Source of the DNA: Chrysoperla carnea
Taxonomy: Eukaryota > Arthropoda > Insecta > Neuroptera > Chrysopidae
Assembly (NCBI RefSeq): GCF_905475395.1
Contig: NC_058337.1
Coordinates: forward strand, 112,276,368 to 112,340,367
Length of the DNA stretch: 64,000 nt
Direction: 5' to 3'
Position numbers and translations under genes: made by a program. Positions within the stretch are counted from its first letter, which is position 1. The number at the start of each line of letters is the position of its first letter. Below the pieces are notes generated by a model. That model searched no databases. It had not been told where the DNA came from and worked only from the letters and a program-made list of their open reading frames with translations. This document shows, piece after piece, positions 24,058 through 38,370 of this stretch.

Positions 24058-27000
24058 AAAAATCCCCTTAAATATATCTACACAACCTGTATATTTAATT
24101 GAAAATGGCACTATTTATGATGTACAATAAATAATACAACAAATATGTGTATCTGTATGTAACACAAGTTACATACAAATTCAACAGAAAATTTATAAAA
24201 TTATTCCATGAAAAATTTATTACAAAATATGTATTTTCTCAAATCAAATAAATAAATTTGAAAAATTCCATCGAAAGAAAAATATTTTAATCCTCTTAGA
24301 AAATCTAATAAAAAAATTTGATTTATTAAAAAAATCACATTTTTTTAAATTTATTCTCTCAAAGATTTTTTTAATAATATTAATAATAATTCTTACCAAT
24401 AGTATTATTATTAATAGTATTTATTAATAAAAGAAATCAAAAATTATTACTTAATATCTACCTCCCCTTTAAGCCTCGTTCATCTGAACATTCCTTAAGT
24501 AAATCGAACAAAAAAGAGCTATAACAGCGAATTCATAGAATTTTTACTTCAATATGGATAACATGAATCGATTACCAAGAAGTTCCTATGCCATTTTTAT
24601 AAAAAACGAGTCAGGTAGAGGTTTGATAACATTTGAAAGATGAATCGATATTAAATCGTTCAAGAGTGCATTTGGATGTCCTTCGTTAAATTCAGGACAC
24701 ACTTAAAAAAACACTTTTCACTTTTAATCCAAGCTAAATACATCTGATATTAATAATTTTTGGAAAAAATTAGTTGCAGGATCGGACCCATTTTTGTGTA
24801 GGACTAAATGTGTATAACTGAGGAAAAATATTTAAAACAGCTGAATTTAGCCGGAAAGGGGTGCGCCGGGGGTGGAAATAGGGAGCAAGTGGTTTTTAGC
24901 GATTTGTGGCTAAAGTATTAATTATAGAGAAAAAAGTTAAATAGGAAAATTCTTGGCCATAAAAAATACATAACTTTTGTGCTTACCATTTTTTCACATA
25001 ACCTCAAATTTAACGAGTGAAATGTAAAAAACTAATTTTTTTGTTTTTAGCGTTTCTTTTTTAGAAAAAAAAATTGGAAAAACTGGATATGTTGAGGAAA
25101 CGTTCTGTGTTTTATTACCAACAAATTGTTTTTTGATTTTTAAAAAAAAGTTAAATAGTTTTTGAGATATTCAATTTTTTGGCAAAAACCACCCCTTTTT
25201 TCAGCTGGATGAACAATCTATTTTTTTTCATCGTACAGTGTTGACCATGGTCTCATTTTCTTTGTTAGGATGTATATTTTCATTTAAAAAAGTAAAAACA
25301 TATCATTGCAATGAAAAAACATTATTGAAATCGCCAAAAACTAAAAATTCAATTTTTTCATTCAAAAATTCGAGGTTGATGACAGAGAATGCTCTCTTTT
25401 AAAAACTCAAATCATAACTCAGAAGATCTACCTACATGGGACGGGCATTTTTTAATCGGGATAATTTAATGAATAACTTACATTATTTTTAATGAAAAAT
25501 CTAGGAAATGATAATATCTGAAATTAATGTTAAATTTGATGGAGTTTTCTTCAAAATATTATTAAATTTTAGTAAAAATTAAACGAAACTGATTTCATAC
25601 AACGATATAGCGTAACGAGAACTGACTCATAAAAAATGTAAATATAAAACAAAAAACTGCTATATTTTATGAGTGTAAGTGACTATACAAAAATCATAAA
25701 AATATGGAGTAGATACCGTGACTAAGGTTGTTCAAAACTATCGGGACTGATGCTTAATGATGGATGGCGGATTATGACTCTTAAGGCATAAAAGCAATGT
25801 CTCAACTCATGGATAATTTTGGTAATTTCTTTTCTTATTGAAATAAGGTAGGAATAAAATACGCTTGGCACCTCAAAGACGTTGCATTTACTGCGTTTAA
25901 AAGCGGACATTCCCGATAAAATTTGCAAAAATTGTTGATTTTAAAATAATTTCAAGACAAATTAAAAAAACTTATTCTTTATATCCTTAAAGAAATTAAT
26001 TATAATTGCCCAGACAGTTTTGTCGTTTCTAGCACCGCGAGTCTGTACCAACATCAGATAAATATATATTGAAAGGACACACATTATGGTGAGTACAAAA
26101 CAAAGCATAGTCCTTGACGTTCCTACGAATAAACATAATAAAAATATTATGAAATTTGATAAAACTCCGATAAAAGAGTTCACATCTTTTAAAGGGCAGA
26201 AATGATTTTCATGTAGCCTGCAGTTTTGTAATGTACGCCCTGCTATTTTATTTGATATCCCAATAGAATATAGAATATAGAATAGTATATTTGCAAATAC
26301 TCGATTGATTATCCCCACTTTGAAATGTGTTGCATAACGTGTCAAATTTGAGCTCAATCAATACCAAACTTTTGGAGTTTTTAAAGCGTCCATAATCCAA
26401 CTTTACATTTATATATACAGAAGCCAGTATCTTTCCGCTTTCGCAAAAAGCATAAATTTAACTGTTTGTTTGAATTAGGTTTTCTTTCTAATTAAACCCT
26501 TATACAATTTACCTTACATATTTTAGTGTCTTTACATAATTTTGGTAAACTCATACTATAGAATAATATTTTTATTAATATTGTATACATGGTAAACACA
26601 ATATGTAATAATTTCACGCTTTAGGCGTTATTATTACAATTCGCGTGTGTATGATGTTGTTGTATAGTACATTACCATATAAATGCTGTATATATGTATT
26701 TGTGCTATTTACAAAACATACATATCTGATATAACAATTTAAAAATTTTTTTGCAACAAATAGAACCGACAAAAATGCACAAAAATGTAAAAAATAATTT
26801 TTGAAGTACCTATAATCCAATCAATAGTTTACTTATGAGCATTTAAGCTCTGAAGTCGGCGCTGCTTACACCAAAGCCGTAGCTAAAAATCGTTTCATTG
26901 TCATCGACTTCAAAGCGTAATGGTTCACAAGGAAAATATTGTTTGGAGTGAGTAGTTTAAAAATTATTTATTACATGTTTGAGGCTCTTTCGTCGGTTCT

Positions 27001-30000
27001 ATTTTTAGCAAAAATTTTTATTTTCCGACTGTCAAGGAGTGGCTATGTTTTTGCGCGTATCTTGTATGTATATGTATGTATATTTGTAAATTTCCTTATT
27101 TCTTCGTACCTTCCAAACGGCTCAATGGATTTAAACATTTGAGGTATCATTGTATTTGTCTCAAAACCCCAAGGGAATTTGATATATTTCATATATACAT
27201 GAAAAATTGCTGAAACGCTTCTCGTCTCTTTTGAAGTGTAACCACAACTCTGTCTAGAATTACTAGATATACTGTCACTCTGCATGTTTCCCGACCAGAT
27301 AATAAAGAAGGGATATTTTCGGAAAATTCATCTGTTGTGAGCTTTTTCTTCCGTATCATCTTTGTGCTTTTTTTATATTCTGTAACTATTGAGAGTTTCA
27401 AGGCTTGTTGTTCATTTTTTTTTTAAATTTTCTCTTCTGCATAAATTATTTTAATTAGTCTGTCATACATTTGACCTACAAATGTCAATATCAACGAACT
27501 GCAGTTTTTTTGTATTTTTAGTTACACAATTTAATTTTATGCTCGCGCCTTCTTTGCCTTATGGATAATCTGCCTTTAACCTATCCAATAAAAAATCGTA
27601 ATATATTCTATATAAAGTTATATGTGATCATACATAAAGAAGAAATACACGGGTTGACTTCAGCACCTCCTTTCTCTTCGTCGGTTAAAAATTTTAACTA
27701 TTATAATTTGTAAATATTATGTTTAGCTAGCGAACAAGACAAACATAATATAAGTTTTTTTTTACAGGCGTAAAATAAAACTGAAAATGTTTTTTGTTTA
27801 GGAGAAAAACTGTTATTTTTTTATTATTATTATAAAGTTTTTTTTTGTAATCTGTAGGATAATATTTCAAAAAAAAAAAAAAAGAAAAATAAATGTTTTA
27901 CATGTTTTTAACAAATGGTGAATATTTGTATCTTGATTTTGAGAAATAGAAATAAAAATAAAAATATTGTAAAAGCTAGTTCCTCTTGTAAGATACTCTC
28001 ATTTGCTTCATTCTACGTCGTTCCACATTCGTATTCAAACGTTTTTTGGAATTCCGTATAAACGAAATCATTCTTATATCGTAATGGAATTCCTTAGTAT
28101 GTAACATTTTCATAAGAAGTTATTACCATTTCTAGTTTCATACACTTATAAATTAAGCTTCCACCACGTTTGTTAAACTGATTCTAAAATTTTTTAATCT
28201 TCTACAAATTTTTTTGGAAAAGTTGTTCCCTATATACTTTTAAGATTTGATTTTTAAGAAATGTAATGTATTGAGTGATTAAGAAATATAAAGAAAAAAA
28301 CCGTAGCTTGAAAACTACCCGTTGAAGAATTTTGTGGCCCCGAGAGCTTTTGATCAGAACGATCCGAAAAACAATTTAGAGGGTGGCTTGAAAAAGTTTG
28401 ACAGAAAGCCATTTTCCTATCCAATATTGCGGGGTCCTGTATATTTTTATTTCTTATTTGAATTGAGTTTTTACCTACTGACTGTGTCTTATTACTTATT
28501 ATACAAGTCTTGAATCATAAATGTCACAATATCACCTCATAAACTCAACTAATAAAATTATATCATAAATTTATTACAAAGTTTAACCCTTTCATTTATA
28601 CCCATACCATGATTTTAAAACAAAATAATATTGTCAACCATATGTACTGTACCCATTTTAAATCACAATAATAAATTTATATTGTCAGAATCAGTCAATT
28701 CTCTCAATAATTTATGAAATATTTCAAGAAATTTATTATCATGTCGTAAATTAAATATTAATTTTACGTTTTAGCTTGTCCTCTGCAACCGCGCCACGTC
28801 GATTTTCAATATAAACTTTAAATATGATTTTACATGACAAAAGTCGATACTTAGGCTTTCGTTTCTCGTAGTGAAAAGAAATTTTGGAAGCAAAAGCATC
28901 AAGTGTTGCTGTAAATTTTATTTTATTCAGTTCAATGGTGTTGGAAGAACCATTATTAGTAGCTGTAATTTATCATAAATTAGGGCTATAATAAACAATT
29001 TTGCTTGATTTCCATGGCTTGGAACGAGAAATTTTATCGTAATTTAAACTAAGCAACATTACACAAGCTATATATTACCTGGATTTGATTCGGAAACTTA
29101 CCAGAGACTGAAATATTATAAACCAATCAGTATGAACCCATATGTTCTTTACTATATAAAGAATAAAATTTGGTTTTCTAAATAATGAACACTGTTTTAA
29201 ATTAAAATTTGCTTAAAACTAAATTTCACGCTTCCATAAAAATAATTTGAAAAGGTACTTACAGTTAATTAGTGAAGGTGAAGAATTGAGGTAGATACCA
29301 CTAAATATCTGGAAAAAAACAAAAAATAAATTAAATTCAGAACTTAATAATATTTTCGATAATAAAAAAGCTTTTAAATGATAAAAAACTATAAAGCAAA
29401 CTTGATTTCAATTCTCACTATCGAGTATGAATAGGCCACATAAAAATCATTAAAGCGCCTGCAGTCACGTCAATTTTCATTACTTCTCATAAATCGACCA
29501 CGTCTTTCCTCGGAAAACTGACAACCACAATAAACATGTCTCGGAGACTTTCCGAACTTGCATACAACTTTTCAACATTAAGATGAGCAAAAATTTTAAA
29601 ACGTAGGAAAAATGTTTTCCCCTTGAAATCAATCTAAGCCAATTTTCATGAAACATAGGTAAGAATACTCTTGATCAAGTGTCACCTTTAAAAAAAAAAA
29701 AAGTCCGGGATCTACGATGCGACTGGCAGACGCGCAAATAAAAAAATGCACATGTCAAGCTGAAAAATAACACTTCTCACTGCAATGATTGAGCCGAGGA
29801 TTAAAAAGATAGAATGAATAAATATTGCTTCGAATTTGTTGTTTCAATTCTTCAAATTCTTTTAGAATAAATAACATGAATAGAAATATGATTGGCAGAC
29901 AGATCCGATACAATATAATTTTGTTATGGCATAAATGACATTTCTTAGAGCAAAAGTAAATCCGAAAATTTTATATCAATGTCAAAATGTCAAATTTTAT

Positions 30001-31105
30001 CGTAATAAACTCTTAAAAAATTTGTACAATTGAGTCTCTTAAGAGAATATTTAAAGTTACCACCAATTGACACCATAAAACTCACCGTGTTTAAGAGTAC
30101 ATATAGACATATATCAAACATAGAAAAACCAAAGTATTCACCTAGTTTTGTCACGACACATATAAATCAATTTTACGTTTAGAAAGAAAAATGCATTTAC
30201 AAAATGCTCTTTGACAAATAAGTAGTATGCAAAAGCTGAAACCAATTCAATCGAATAGATTTGGTAATATATACAATATACATAGTGTTTTGAAAATAGT
30301 GCAAAAGTTTTAAAATTTATTATTTTCAATTTTACGAACATGTATTTTTTGGTTTAACTCTCTACACCAACTGAAAAAAAGACGATTAAACAGTTAAGAA
30401 GATTTTTATCGTAGATTATTACTCCGATTAATCAAAACCGGTAAAAGGGGCGTAAAAAGGATTTATCCAATTTGTATCGCTTTTTAAAGTTATCGTGAAT
30501 GAAACCGCTTTAAAGTTATAATTGTATATTAAAATGGACGGCAAACTTTTTGTGAATTAAAAATCATTAAGCTTCTTGAAGAGATACAAAGTTTTTACAG
30601 ATGCAACTAAAATGAATAAATTATTTGTTAAACACTCTTTATAAATGTTTGTTCTAGTTCGCTTCAAACGATACGTATAGAAAATACTATTTCTAGAATA
30701 TTATATAATTTAGTATGTATTCGGAGATGAACGTCATGAAAACGAATACTAGTCTCGGTAATAAAGAAAAATTGAATAGAAAAAACAGATACAAAACGGA
30801 AAACCAATTTCAGTATTTCCATAAAAATGAATGTGAAGTGTTATTTTTGAATCGAATGCCCGGGGATCGCAGCTTTGTCCTACGAGGTAATTACCTCTGA
30901 TACCTACAAACATTAGACTTAAGTCTTATACTGGAATTTGTTGTATCGGGTAGGAAAAAAGGGATCAAGAGGGATTTTTGAAAGCATTTGAAAGCAGTTC
31001 ATAGTCAAAAGTTTGAAAAACACATGAAGCACGCCAATAGATTGTAACTTTTGTATATACTGAAGTTGTTGACAATTTTTTATGCCCGCCGCAAAAAAAG
31101 GGGTC
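24058..31105. other. Long gene-poor interval
   Basis: No host gene recognised. 24.8-25.6 kb is a stretch with phrases common in insect repeats (TTTTTGAGATATTC, CAAAAACCACCCC) but no second copy here. Minus ORFs at 25722-25928 and 25962-26357 (131 codons, hydrophobic, no ATG start) are open but unrecognised. A repeat fragment lies at 29590-29800. The rest is AT-rich sequence and homopolymer runs. Confidence 0.4.
29590..29800 (-). repeat. 'CCGATTTTGATTTTT' family fragment, minus strand
   Basis: TTTCATGAAACATAGGTAAG, ACTCTTGATCAAGTGTCACC, GGGATCTACGATGCGACTGG and CAGACGCGC follow the reverse-complement order of the family. Confidence 0.55.
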
Positions 31106-31345
31106 TGATAATTTTAGGCCATACTTTTCAAATTTGTGATCAAAATTAACCTATCTCTAATAGGTTACAAGAATGTGGAGTCGTGGGCCTGGAATTAAGC
31201 ACATAAGTTATAGCTAGCGGAAAAGTGACATAACAGCTGAAAAGAATGGCCCAAAATTAGTGGGTTTAAAAAAAATTTCCAAATAGATCGGATCAAATTT
31301 GCCTGTATTATCAAAAACAAAAAATATTTTTAACTTTAAAACGTC
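31106..31345 (+). repeat. Direct repeat R4, first unit
   Basis: Shares GGCCATACTTTTCAAATTTG, GAATTAAGCACATAAGT, GACATAACAGCTGAAAAGAA and GATCGGATCAAATTTGCCTG with the second unit at 31428-31645. The units are about 320 bp apart in the same orientation. Confidence 0.75.
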
Positions 31346-31427
31346 ATCAGGATCTAAAAAATTTAATTTTGCTTTATCATATTCAAATTTTATCTAATTT
31401 TGATAAACCAAGTATGTAATCCTACTT

Positions 31428-31645
31428 AATTTGGGCCATACTTTTCAAATTTGTGATCAAAATTAGCCTAGTCCTAAGTCCTGGTCCCGGAATTAAGCAC
31501 ATAAGTGATACCTAGTGAAAAACTGACATAACAGCTGAAAAGAATGACCTAAAAGTAGTGGATTTCAAAAAAAATATTCCAATAAGATCGGATCAAATTT
31601 GCCTGTGTTAGAAAAAAAAACGATTTTTTAACTTTATGTTTAAAG
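31428..31645 (+). repeat. Direct repeat R4, second unit
   Basis: Second unit of the R4 pair, with small differences (for example GTCCTAAGTCCTGG where unit 1 has a different sequence). No ORF in either unit. Confidence 0.75.
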
Positions 31646-34600
31646 TTAAAATATAAAGTTCTTATATGCTGGTTTGTCGATATGAAATTTAATACAATTA
31701 ATTTTTTAGAAGTTGCTCACCGATCACGGACAAATAGTCTCAACTAATTGAAATCCTACCAATACTATCAAGTTTCTTACTTTGTATTTCTTTTAAGAAA
31801 TAAAATGTTTAAAAATCTTTTTATGTAAATATATGTGTATTAAAGTTTCTTTAACCATAAAAACCAACAATATCAAAGAAAGTTGTTTTATTCTAATAAA
31901 AATAATAATAACTGACTTGAAAAAAAACGGAAAAATATTATGTAGATGAAAAACGCAATGGTACATAAACTTGAGTATATAGAACGTTTAAAGATTTGTT
32001 TACGTTTCTGATTTTCCTAAATATGTTTTCCTTTGTATGTATTATGTTTTATACTTATGCATATAATAATACATAGGCTGATTTTTTTAAATGTTTCCAC
32101 AATTACATTTCATATTTAAACAGGAAAATTCAAAGCAAAGGAACCGAATCAAATCATTTTTATGGGGAATAAAAGTCGGGTCGGGGGTGTCTTCATGTTA
32201 AAATAGACTTCAACTTTGTTTTTATAAAATGGAACTAAATATTTTTGTAGCATATTCTTGGTCTTTGCCGCAACAAAACAACTTTGGTTTGAAAATTTCC
32301 CCTGCTGATTCTCCATTAGTTGCTACAGATGCTGAAAAAAATTTTTTTTGACACTAAGTACAAGAATCTACTACAAAAAATATGTAGTTCCAATTAAAAA
32401 ACAAAATTGACTCCTATTTAAGGAGATATGCAAGGATTGAATATACTAGGGATTTCAATCAAACTTTATAAATATATTTTTTGATTAACAAAGTTTCAAA
32501 AAATCATAAAAGATTCCTAGGTCATCGGGCTTTTTATTATTATTTTATCGTTCAAAGTTGACTGAAAAAATGATGGATCATATAGGTTATCCTCTTCAAT
32601 TGGATATTTCTACATCAAAAAATCTAGTGAGTGTGATAAAAAACTATGAAATATTTAGACAATCTTGTAGTTTATAATAATACCATAAAAATATAAGGTT
32701 GCCGATGATATAAATACAAAATTTTAATTTAATTATAAGTTCATCGAACATCCATCATTTGATGAACAGAGACGACTATAGTTAGAGCATTGATGATTGA
32801 ACAGAAATATCTATATTATCAAAATTATCAGCATCAGTTGCACACAATATATTATTATATTTTTGTAGGTGCGTGGTATTGTAAAGCTAAAAATAACTGA
32901 TTAGTTGACTACAAAGCATGTATTTGGTTTATATGTATGTACCGTGCAATAAACCAAAACATTTTTACAATACTGTAGGTTAACAATCACCTTAACCATG
33001 TAAAAGCGAATCAATACGTGTTTTCAGTTCTATTGATATTTCATTCCGTTTTCGAAATATATGAGTGGAAACTTTTTTTAAATCACTGTGTACATATAAT
33101 ATAGGGTACAAGTGAATTATAATATACTTTTTAACATTATATTATATGTTCGTGATTCTAACAAGTAGGGTTAGAAAAGAAAACTGTTGATCGTTCACAG
33201 AAATCGAATTCATTCATGCTTTATTGTTGTTATTGTTGTTGTTGATAGTTTCCAAACTGTTCAAGCGTATCGTGTGTATACAGGCTGATAACGTACAGTC
33301 GTTTTATTCAAACTCGCCCATAAATTATTATTGTTTATGGATTTTTTTCATGAAATACAAAATAAGATTAAGAGATGCCGTAGGAAACTCGGTAGGAATT
33401 ATATTCCTTTTGTACCTTGGTAAATTATAAATGTAGCGTTTATTTTATAATTTTTTTTTTACAAGATATTTTTCGGAAAATTTAAGGTATTCATTTTAGA
33501 AGTCAAATACTTGTTTGATTCTTTCAAAAGATTTAATTGTATAGCTACTTTTAGTTTTTACTGAAACAAATAATTGTAGTATAAGTTTAAAATGGGAATA
33601 CTTTTGATTTAGTAGTAAACCCAATATGTGAGTACATTACGTTTGGTTTGATCAGGATATTTATTATGATATAACATAAAAATTGCATTGTAATTACTTT
33701 GAATTATCTCTGCTTTCTTTAACTTCTGATAACCTTCACAACTCAAATATTTTAAATGATAAAATATACAATTTAGACAAAAAATACAAATTGACAGTTA
33801 TAATAATATTTTACATGTTCTCAAAATTCATGGTTAGTTTCCTAGGGAACCTGTGTCGGTTCTTCGTGCCCGTTACATTTTTTTTTTGTTTTAACTCTCA
33901 ACCAGCAAACAAATATGGTGCGATCAGAAACATATGTCCAATATTATTTCTGAACACTATAGGCCAATAACCGGATATTTTTTTCTGTAATTTACTGCAG
34001 AAATTTTTTACGTATTGGTACGTATTAAGTAGTATCCTCCAAGTGTAAATCCAAATTGGAGGGACACAGGGGCGTGAGCTTCAGTCGCCATCTTGGAAAA
34101 CACGTTTTATCAAATATCTTGTGAACCGGGCATCGTACAAAAAAATGATAGGGATAATTTTCATACAAAATAACATTTTGTATAACTTTTGCTCGAAACT
34201 TTTTTCAATATAATGCATAGGTTTTTATTTATACCGCTCCAAATTTTTCTTAATATGGTTATTCCTAAATATATAGTTAACGGTTCACGATATATTAAAA
34301 ATGGTGAGAAGCAAATTTGTAGAACATATAATTTCCAATGTTAGTCATTGGCGATGAAGGAGGCTGTTATGATTAATTTGCAATTCTTTACATGTTAATG
34401 TTATAGAAAATGTTAAATTAAAATTATTGAAAAACACTAATTATTTAAACTTAATGCATTAAAAATTGTGAAAATAAGAAATCAAATTGCACAATTATTA
34501 TTTTTCAAATGTAAATTATCATAATTAATTATTTAAATTTGTGAGATAGTTATATTAAATTTTCAATGTAAGTCATAAATACAATGCATACATTTATATA

Positions 34601-35000
34601 TGCATCCATACAATTCTATAATTAAAGTAGTATATCGTTACCATGAAATATCGCACACAACGAATAAATAGCATCCCCGTACCCACATAAGTTTATGTGA
34701 TAAGTTGTTTATACGCGGATACAAGAACCATATTCGATTCGATGCAGTAAGTAAGTATATATGTATGTGAGAAACCATATTTGAATATTAATATGTTTTT
34801 AAACACACACGAATTACTTTTCAAAGAATTTATGTTTGAAGTTCGATACTTTATAATTTTATATACACTACTATTTAATATAAATGACTCCGTTTTAATT
34901 TTTGATAAAAGACAACATTAGTTTTATTGTCAAAACGTTATTCGAATGCTTAATCATTAGAAAAAACAATTCATACCAGTGCGAGTAAAATTCGGTGTAT
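31646..35000. other. Intergenic sequence
   Basis: No gene recognised. A short (TTG)n-like run lies near 33220-33245. ORFs at 33224-33430 and 33683-33970 are AT-rich, without recognisable domains. 34.0-34.4 kb includes TTCAGTCGCCATCTTGG, a phrase typical of interspersed insect repeats, without a second copy here. Confidence 0.4.
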
Positions 35001-35502
35001 GAAACATACCGTGTATATGAAATATACCGTGTATATGAAATATATCGAGGTATACTAAGTTTGTAACGCTTAAAAATATTGATACTATGAAAAAATTTTG
35101 GTATATGTGTACATAAAATCACCTAATTAGTCCATTTCCGGTTGTCTGTCTGTCTGTCGTCTGTCTGTCGTCACGATTACTCAAAAACGAAAAGAGATAT
35201 CAAGATGGAATTTTAATAGCGTGCGTGCTAAGGACGTAAAAAGTAAGGTCGAGTTCGTAAATAAGCAGAACAAAAGTTTAAATGTAAAAAATGTTCCTTA
35301 TAAAAAATTTACAGTGATGTTTAAAACATTTTTTAAACATCACTGTTTACCCGTGAGAGCGCAAATTGTATAGTATGTATTATATGGATATATCAGTTAT
35401 ATGTGTGTGACATGTACGTATGTGTAATGTGACAGAATAATCAACACGGTCTATACATGGTATTTCAACAACTAACTCAGTCAATTGTTTGTTTTTACTT
35501 GT
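35001..35502 (-). repeat. Interspersed repeat R1, copy d (minus strand)
   Basis: Reverse complement of the R1 order: TTAGTCCATTTCCGGTTG, CTGTCTGTCTGTC, AAGTAAGGTCGAGTTCG, CATCACTGTTTACCCG, CAATTGTTTG. Two odd points: the terminal palindrome motif CGTGTATATGAAATATA is repeated in tandem (35005-35045), and the internal ACAGTGATGTTTAAAA has become a perfect 16-bp hairpin at 35311-35346. Confidence 0.75.
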
Positions 35503-36685
35503 TTCTTTTAAATTCCTTGAAGTCTGATCAACTGTTTTTATGTGATGATGTTATATTCTCGATCAGTAAAGATTGTTAGATTGTTATGATTTTTTTTTAT
35601 CCTTTTCCTAATTGTATTTTTCTAATTGTACCAATTTTCAATTCGACCCCCTTCGAATTTTTAGTAAATACAGCAATACTTATCATTTCTGATAAAAGTT
35701 TGGTTAATAAACAAAACCAAAAACAAAATTAACCTACAAAAAAAATTAGTTAAACCTACAAAATAAATGAAAAGCCAAAGTTTATTTAAAAAAATTTTGT
35801 TAATTTTAAAATTCAATCCTGATTATTTTCAACGTTAAACTAAACCTATTTTATAAAAATTTTTTCTATTTTAAACTAATATTTTAAAATATTTATAATC
35901 TGACAAAAAAATAAATTTACAAAATTGACAATAGAACAATAGATTTTATTTCCGATTTATTAAAAAAAAAAAAACAAAAACAAAAACAAAAAAGCAAAAC
36001 AAAACAAAAACAAAAAAAACTGATAAGTTCAGAAATTGAGACACATAAAAAGGAGAGACGATATTTTTTGAGAAACGGCGTTCTGTAGACAAACGAAAAT
36101 TAGAATAATATTGCAAGAAACGTTAATCGTTTAACGTTTAAAACGAAAAATTTTGGTCGGAAATTTATCGGAGTTTACTCGTAGGTACTGCATACGCTCT
36201 AGGATTTATTTTTCGATCGTTTTTACCGCTCAGTGTATGTAATATATACAATTTATTCTAAAAATAGGTTGTGAAAATATAAAAACACTATTGTCTATAT
36301 TTTTAGTTAACAGCATAAATAAATATACCAATACTTACTTGCATGTAAAACTGAGCTGGTTGAAACATTCTAAGTGCTACCATTTATGATACAAAACGTG
36401 GTATGTTTTAATGGAATGTGACTTTCTAATTTAAATACATTTTATTTATAGTGTGTTAAGAGACGATTTTTTAACGTTAACAATGAATGCCACATATATA
36501 TTTTATAATCAATGGATCTAGGTTTTTTTTTTTTAAATAAAATAATAAAAACATTTTTACACTCATATTTGTGAACGTGACAATCACTGTAACACATTTA
36601 GGAAACTTGACCGAATTCACACTCAGTAAACTTAAATTAATAAATTATTTTTTCTCCTTGATACAAACACATAAAGCAAAATCGG
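35503..36685. other. Intergenic sequence with a (CAAAA)n run
   Basis: A-rich simple repeat of CAAAA/CAAAAA units at about 35962-36020. Otherwise AT-rich with nothing recognised. Confidence 0.5.
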
Positions 36686-37148
36686 TGAAAACAAACAATT
36701 GAGAGAGTTAATTGTTGAAATACCATGTAAAGACAGTGTTTATTACTCTATCACATTACATACATACTATACATACTATAAAATTTTCATATAATGTGTG
36801 CCCCCATGAGTAAACAGTGATGTTTACAAAAAAATGTTTCAAACAAAAGTTGTTTATTTTTTTATAAGGAACATTTAAACATTTGTGCTATCTCTATCGG
36901 TTAACAAGATGGGTCCTACGAACCCAAGCCTCAATTGACATATGTTGCACATTTACGAACTCGACCTCACTTTTTACGTCCTGAGTGCGCTGTAAATATT
37001 TCTTGAGATCTTTTTTCGTTTTTGAGTTATCGTGTTCGCAGACGGACGAACGGACGGACAATCGAAAATGGACTAATTAGATGATTCTATGAATATCTTT
37101 ACCGAAAATTTTTTCGAAGTATCAATATTATTAAGCGTTACAAACTAA
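36686..37148 (+). repeat. Interspersed repeat R1, copy b
   Basis: Starts GAAAACAAACAATTGAG and runs through GTAAACAGTGATGTTTAC, ACAAGATGGGTCCTACG, ACTCGACCTCACTTTTTACG and CAGACGGACGAACGGACGG to AAGCGTTACAAACT. The 3' terminal palindrome present in copies a and c is missing. Confidence 0.75.
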
Positions 37149-38049
37149 AAAATAGGATAAAATTATAAAATTTGAAATTTCTAATTTGAATACTTCTCAT
37201 AAAAAATTTGTTTACCAATAAATTTTAATAAATTATAGTAAGTATCTTTATATAATTTTTGCTATTTATTTAATTGTTGCAATATTCACAATTTTAAACT
37301 AAATCCAGCACTGATGAAAGCTTCTTATAATTTTACCAACATATTAATTAATTTGTAATCGAGTTTTCAGAAATAAAATTACTATTACGAAAGTACCTAT
37401 TTGTTATTCTATACAAACAAATATGAATTTATAATAATAATAATACATATTTCATTTGAAAACACGACGAGGATACAAGTAAACTCCTGGATACGATACG
37501 ATGGTGGAATATGTTGTAGTTCTTTGATGTTCCTGAATAAATAGTTAATTTTATGAATATAAACTATATTTCAACGTGTAACATAGAATATATATTTGAT
37601 AAAAACAGGACTTGTAAGTTGTTTTGTAGTCCTTTGATATTAAAATAAGGTTTTGGAAATTATTTACAGAAAACTAAATTCTATTTTCAGTTAAAACTAT
37701 TTTAAATATAAATGTAGAAAATCTATACATATGTGCATTCATTATTTAAGGGTAGCTAGTGTTTATAGTTGTTCCAGGAACAATTTTAAATAGTAAAAAC
37801 GAAAAGGTATTTAAAATACTGAAAACTGATAATCAATTATTCATTAGTTAAAAATTCAAACTTCTATTCCAAATAGGAAAGGCTGAACGCCTCTCAGGGG
37901 CTAGCCATATGTCTGTCAAACAACATAAATGAAAACAACACAAAACTAGATGAAATCGGTCATTTTGCTTAGGAGTTTAAATGCCGTAGAAAGATACAAT
38001 TCATATCTTTATAAACACAATTTTTAAATACATTTATCGTATAAATAAA
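37149..38049. other. Intergenic AT-rich sequence
   Basis: No gene or paired repeat recognised. Confidence 0.45.
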
Positions 38050-38370
38050 TAAAAACTTTTAACAAAAAAAAAACCCGACTTCAAAAGAAAAACTTTTCCA
38101 AAACAAATTAATATGCACTAAAAAGTAAAAAAATAACGATAATATAATGTAGTTAAAATTATTGTTATTTTTGGAGTCGGTGTCAGCCAAGGAAACAACT
38201 CTGACAGAACAGTTTGCTTCATTAGCTTGGCTGACACCGACTCCAAAAATAACAAAAATTTTAACTTCATTATATGATCGTCATTTTTTTACTTTTTAGT
38301 GCATATTAATTTGTTTTGGAAAAGTTTTTCCTTTGAAGTCAGTTTTCTTTTTGTTAAAAGTTTTTTTTAT
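38050..38370. mobile_element. Foldback element with about 150-bp imperfect arms
   Basis: The left arm (AAAACTTTTAACAAAA, CCGACTTCAAAAG, TATGCACTAAAAAGT, GGAGTCGGTGTCAGCCAAG) is mirrored by a right arm of high but imperfect identity that ends TTTTTGTTAAAAGTTTT. The spacer of about 40 bp is unique. No ORF. The arms have diverged, unlike the perfect foldback at 22.2-22.5 kb. Confidence 0.7.

Noticed and set aside
25962..26357. 131-codon hydrophobic minus-strand ORF with a second ORF just downstream
   Set aside because: It starts at TTG right after a TGA, has no recognisable domain or splice partners, and one ORF of this length is expected by chance in 64 kb of such sequence.
28322..28513. 63-codon plus ORF
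   Set aside because: The N-terminal half looks protein-like but no family is recognised and no exon signals surround it.
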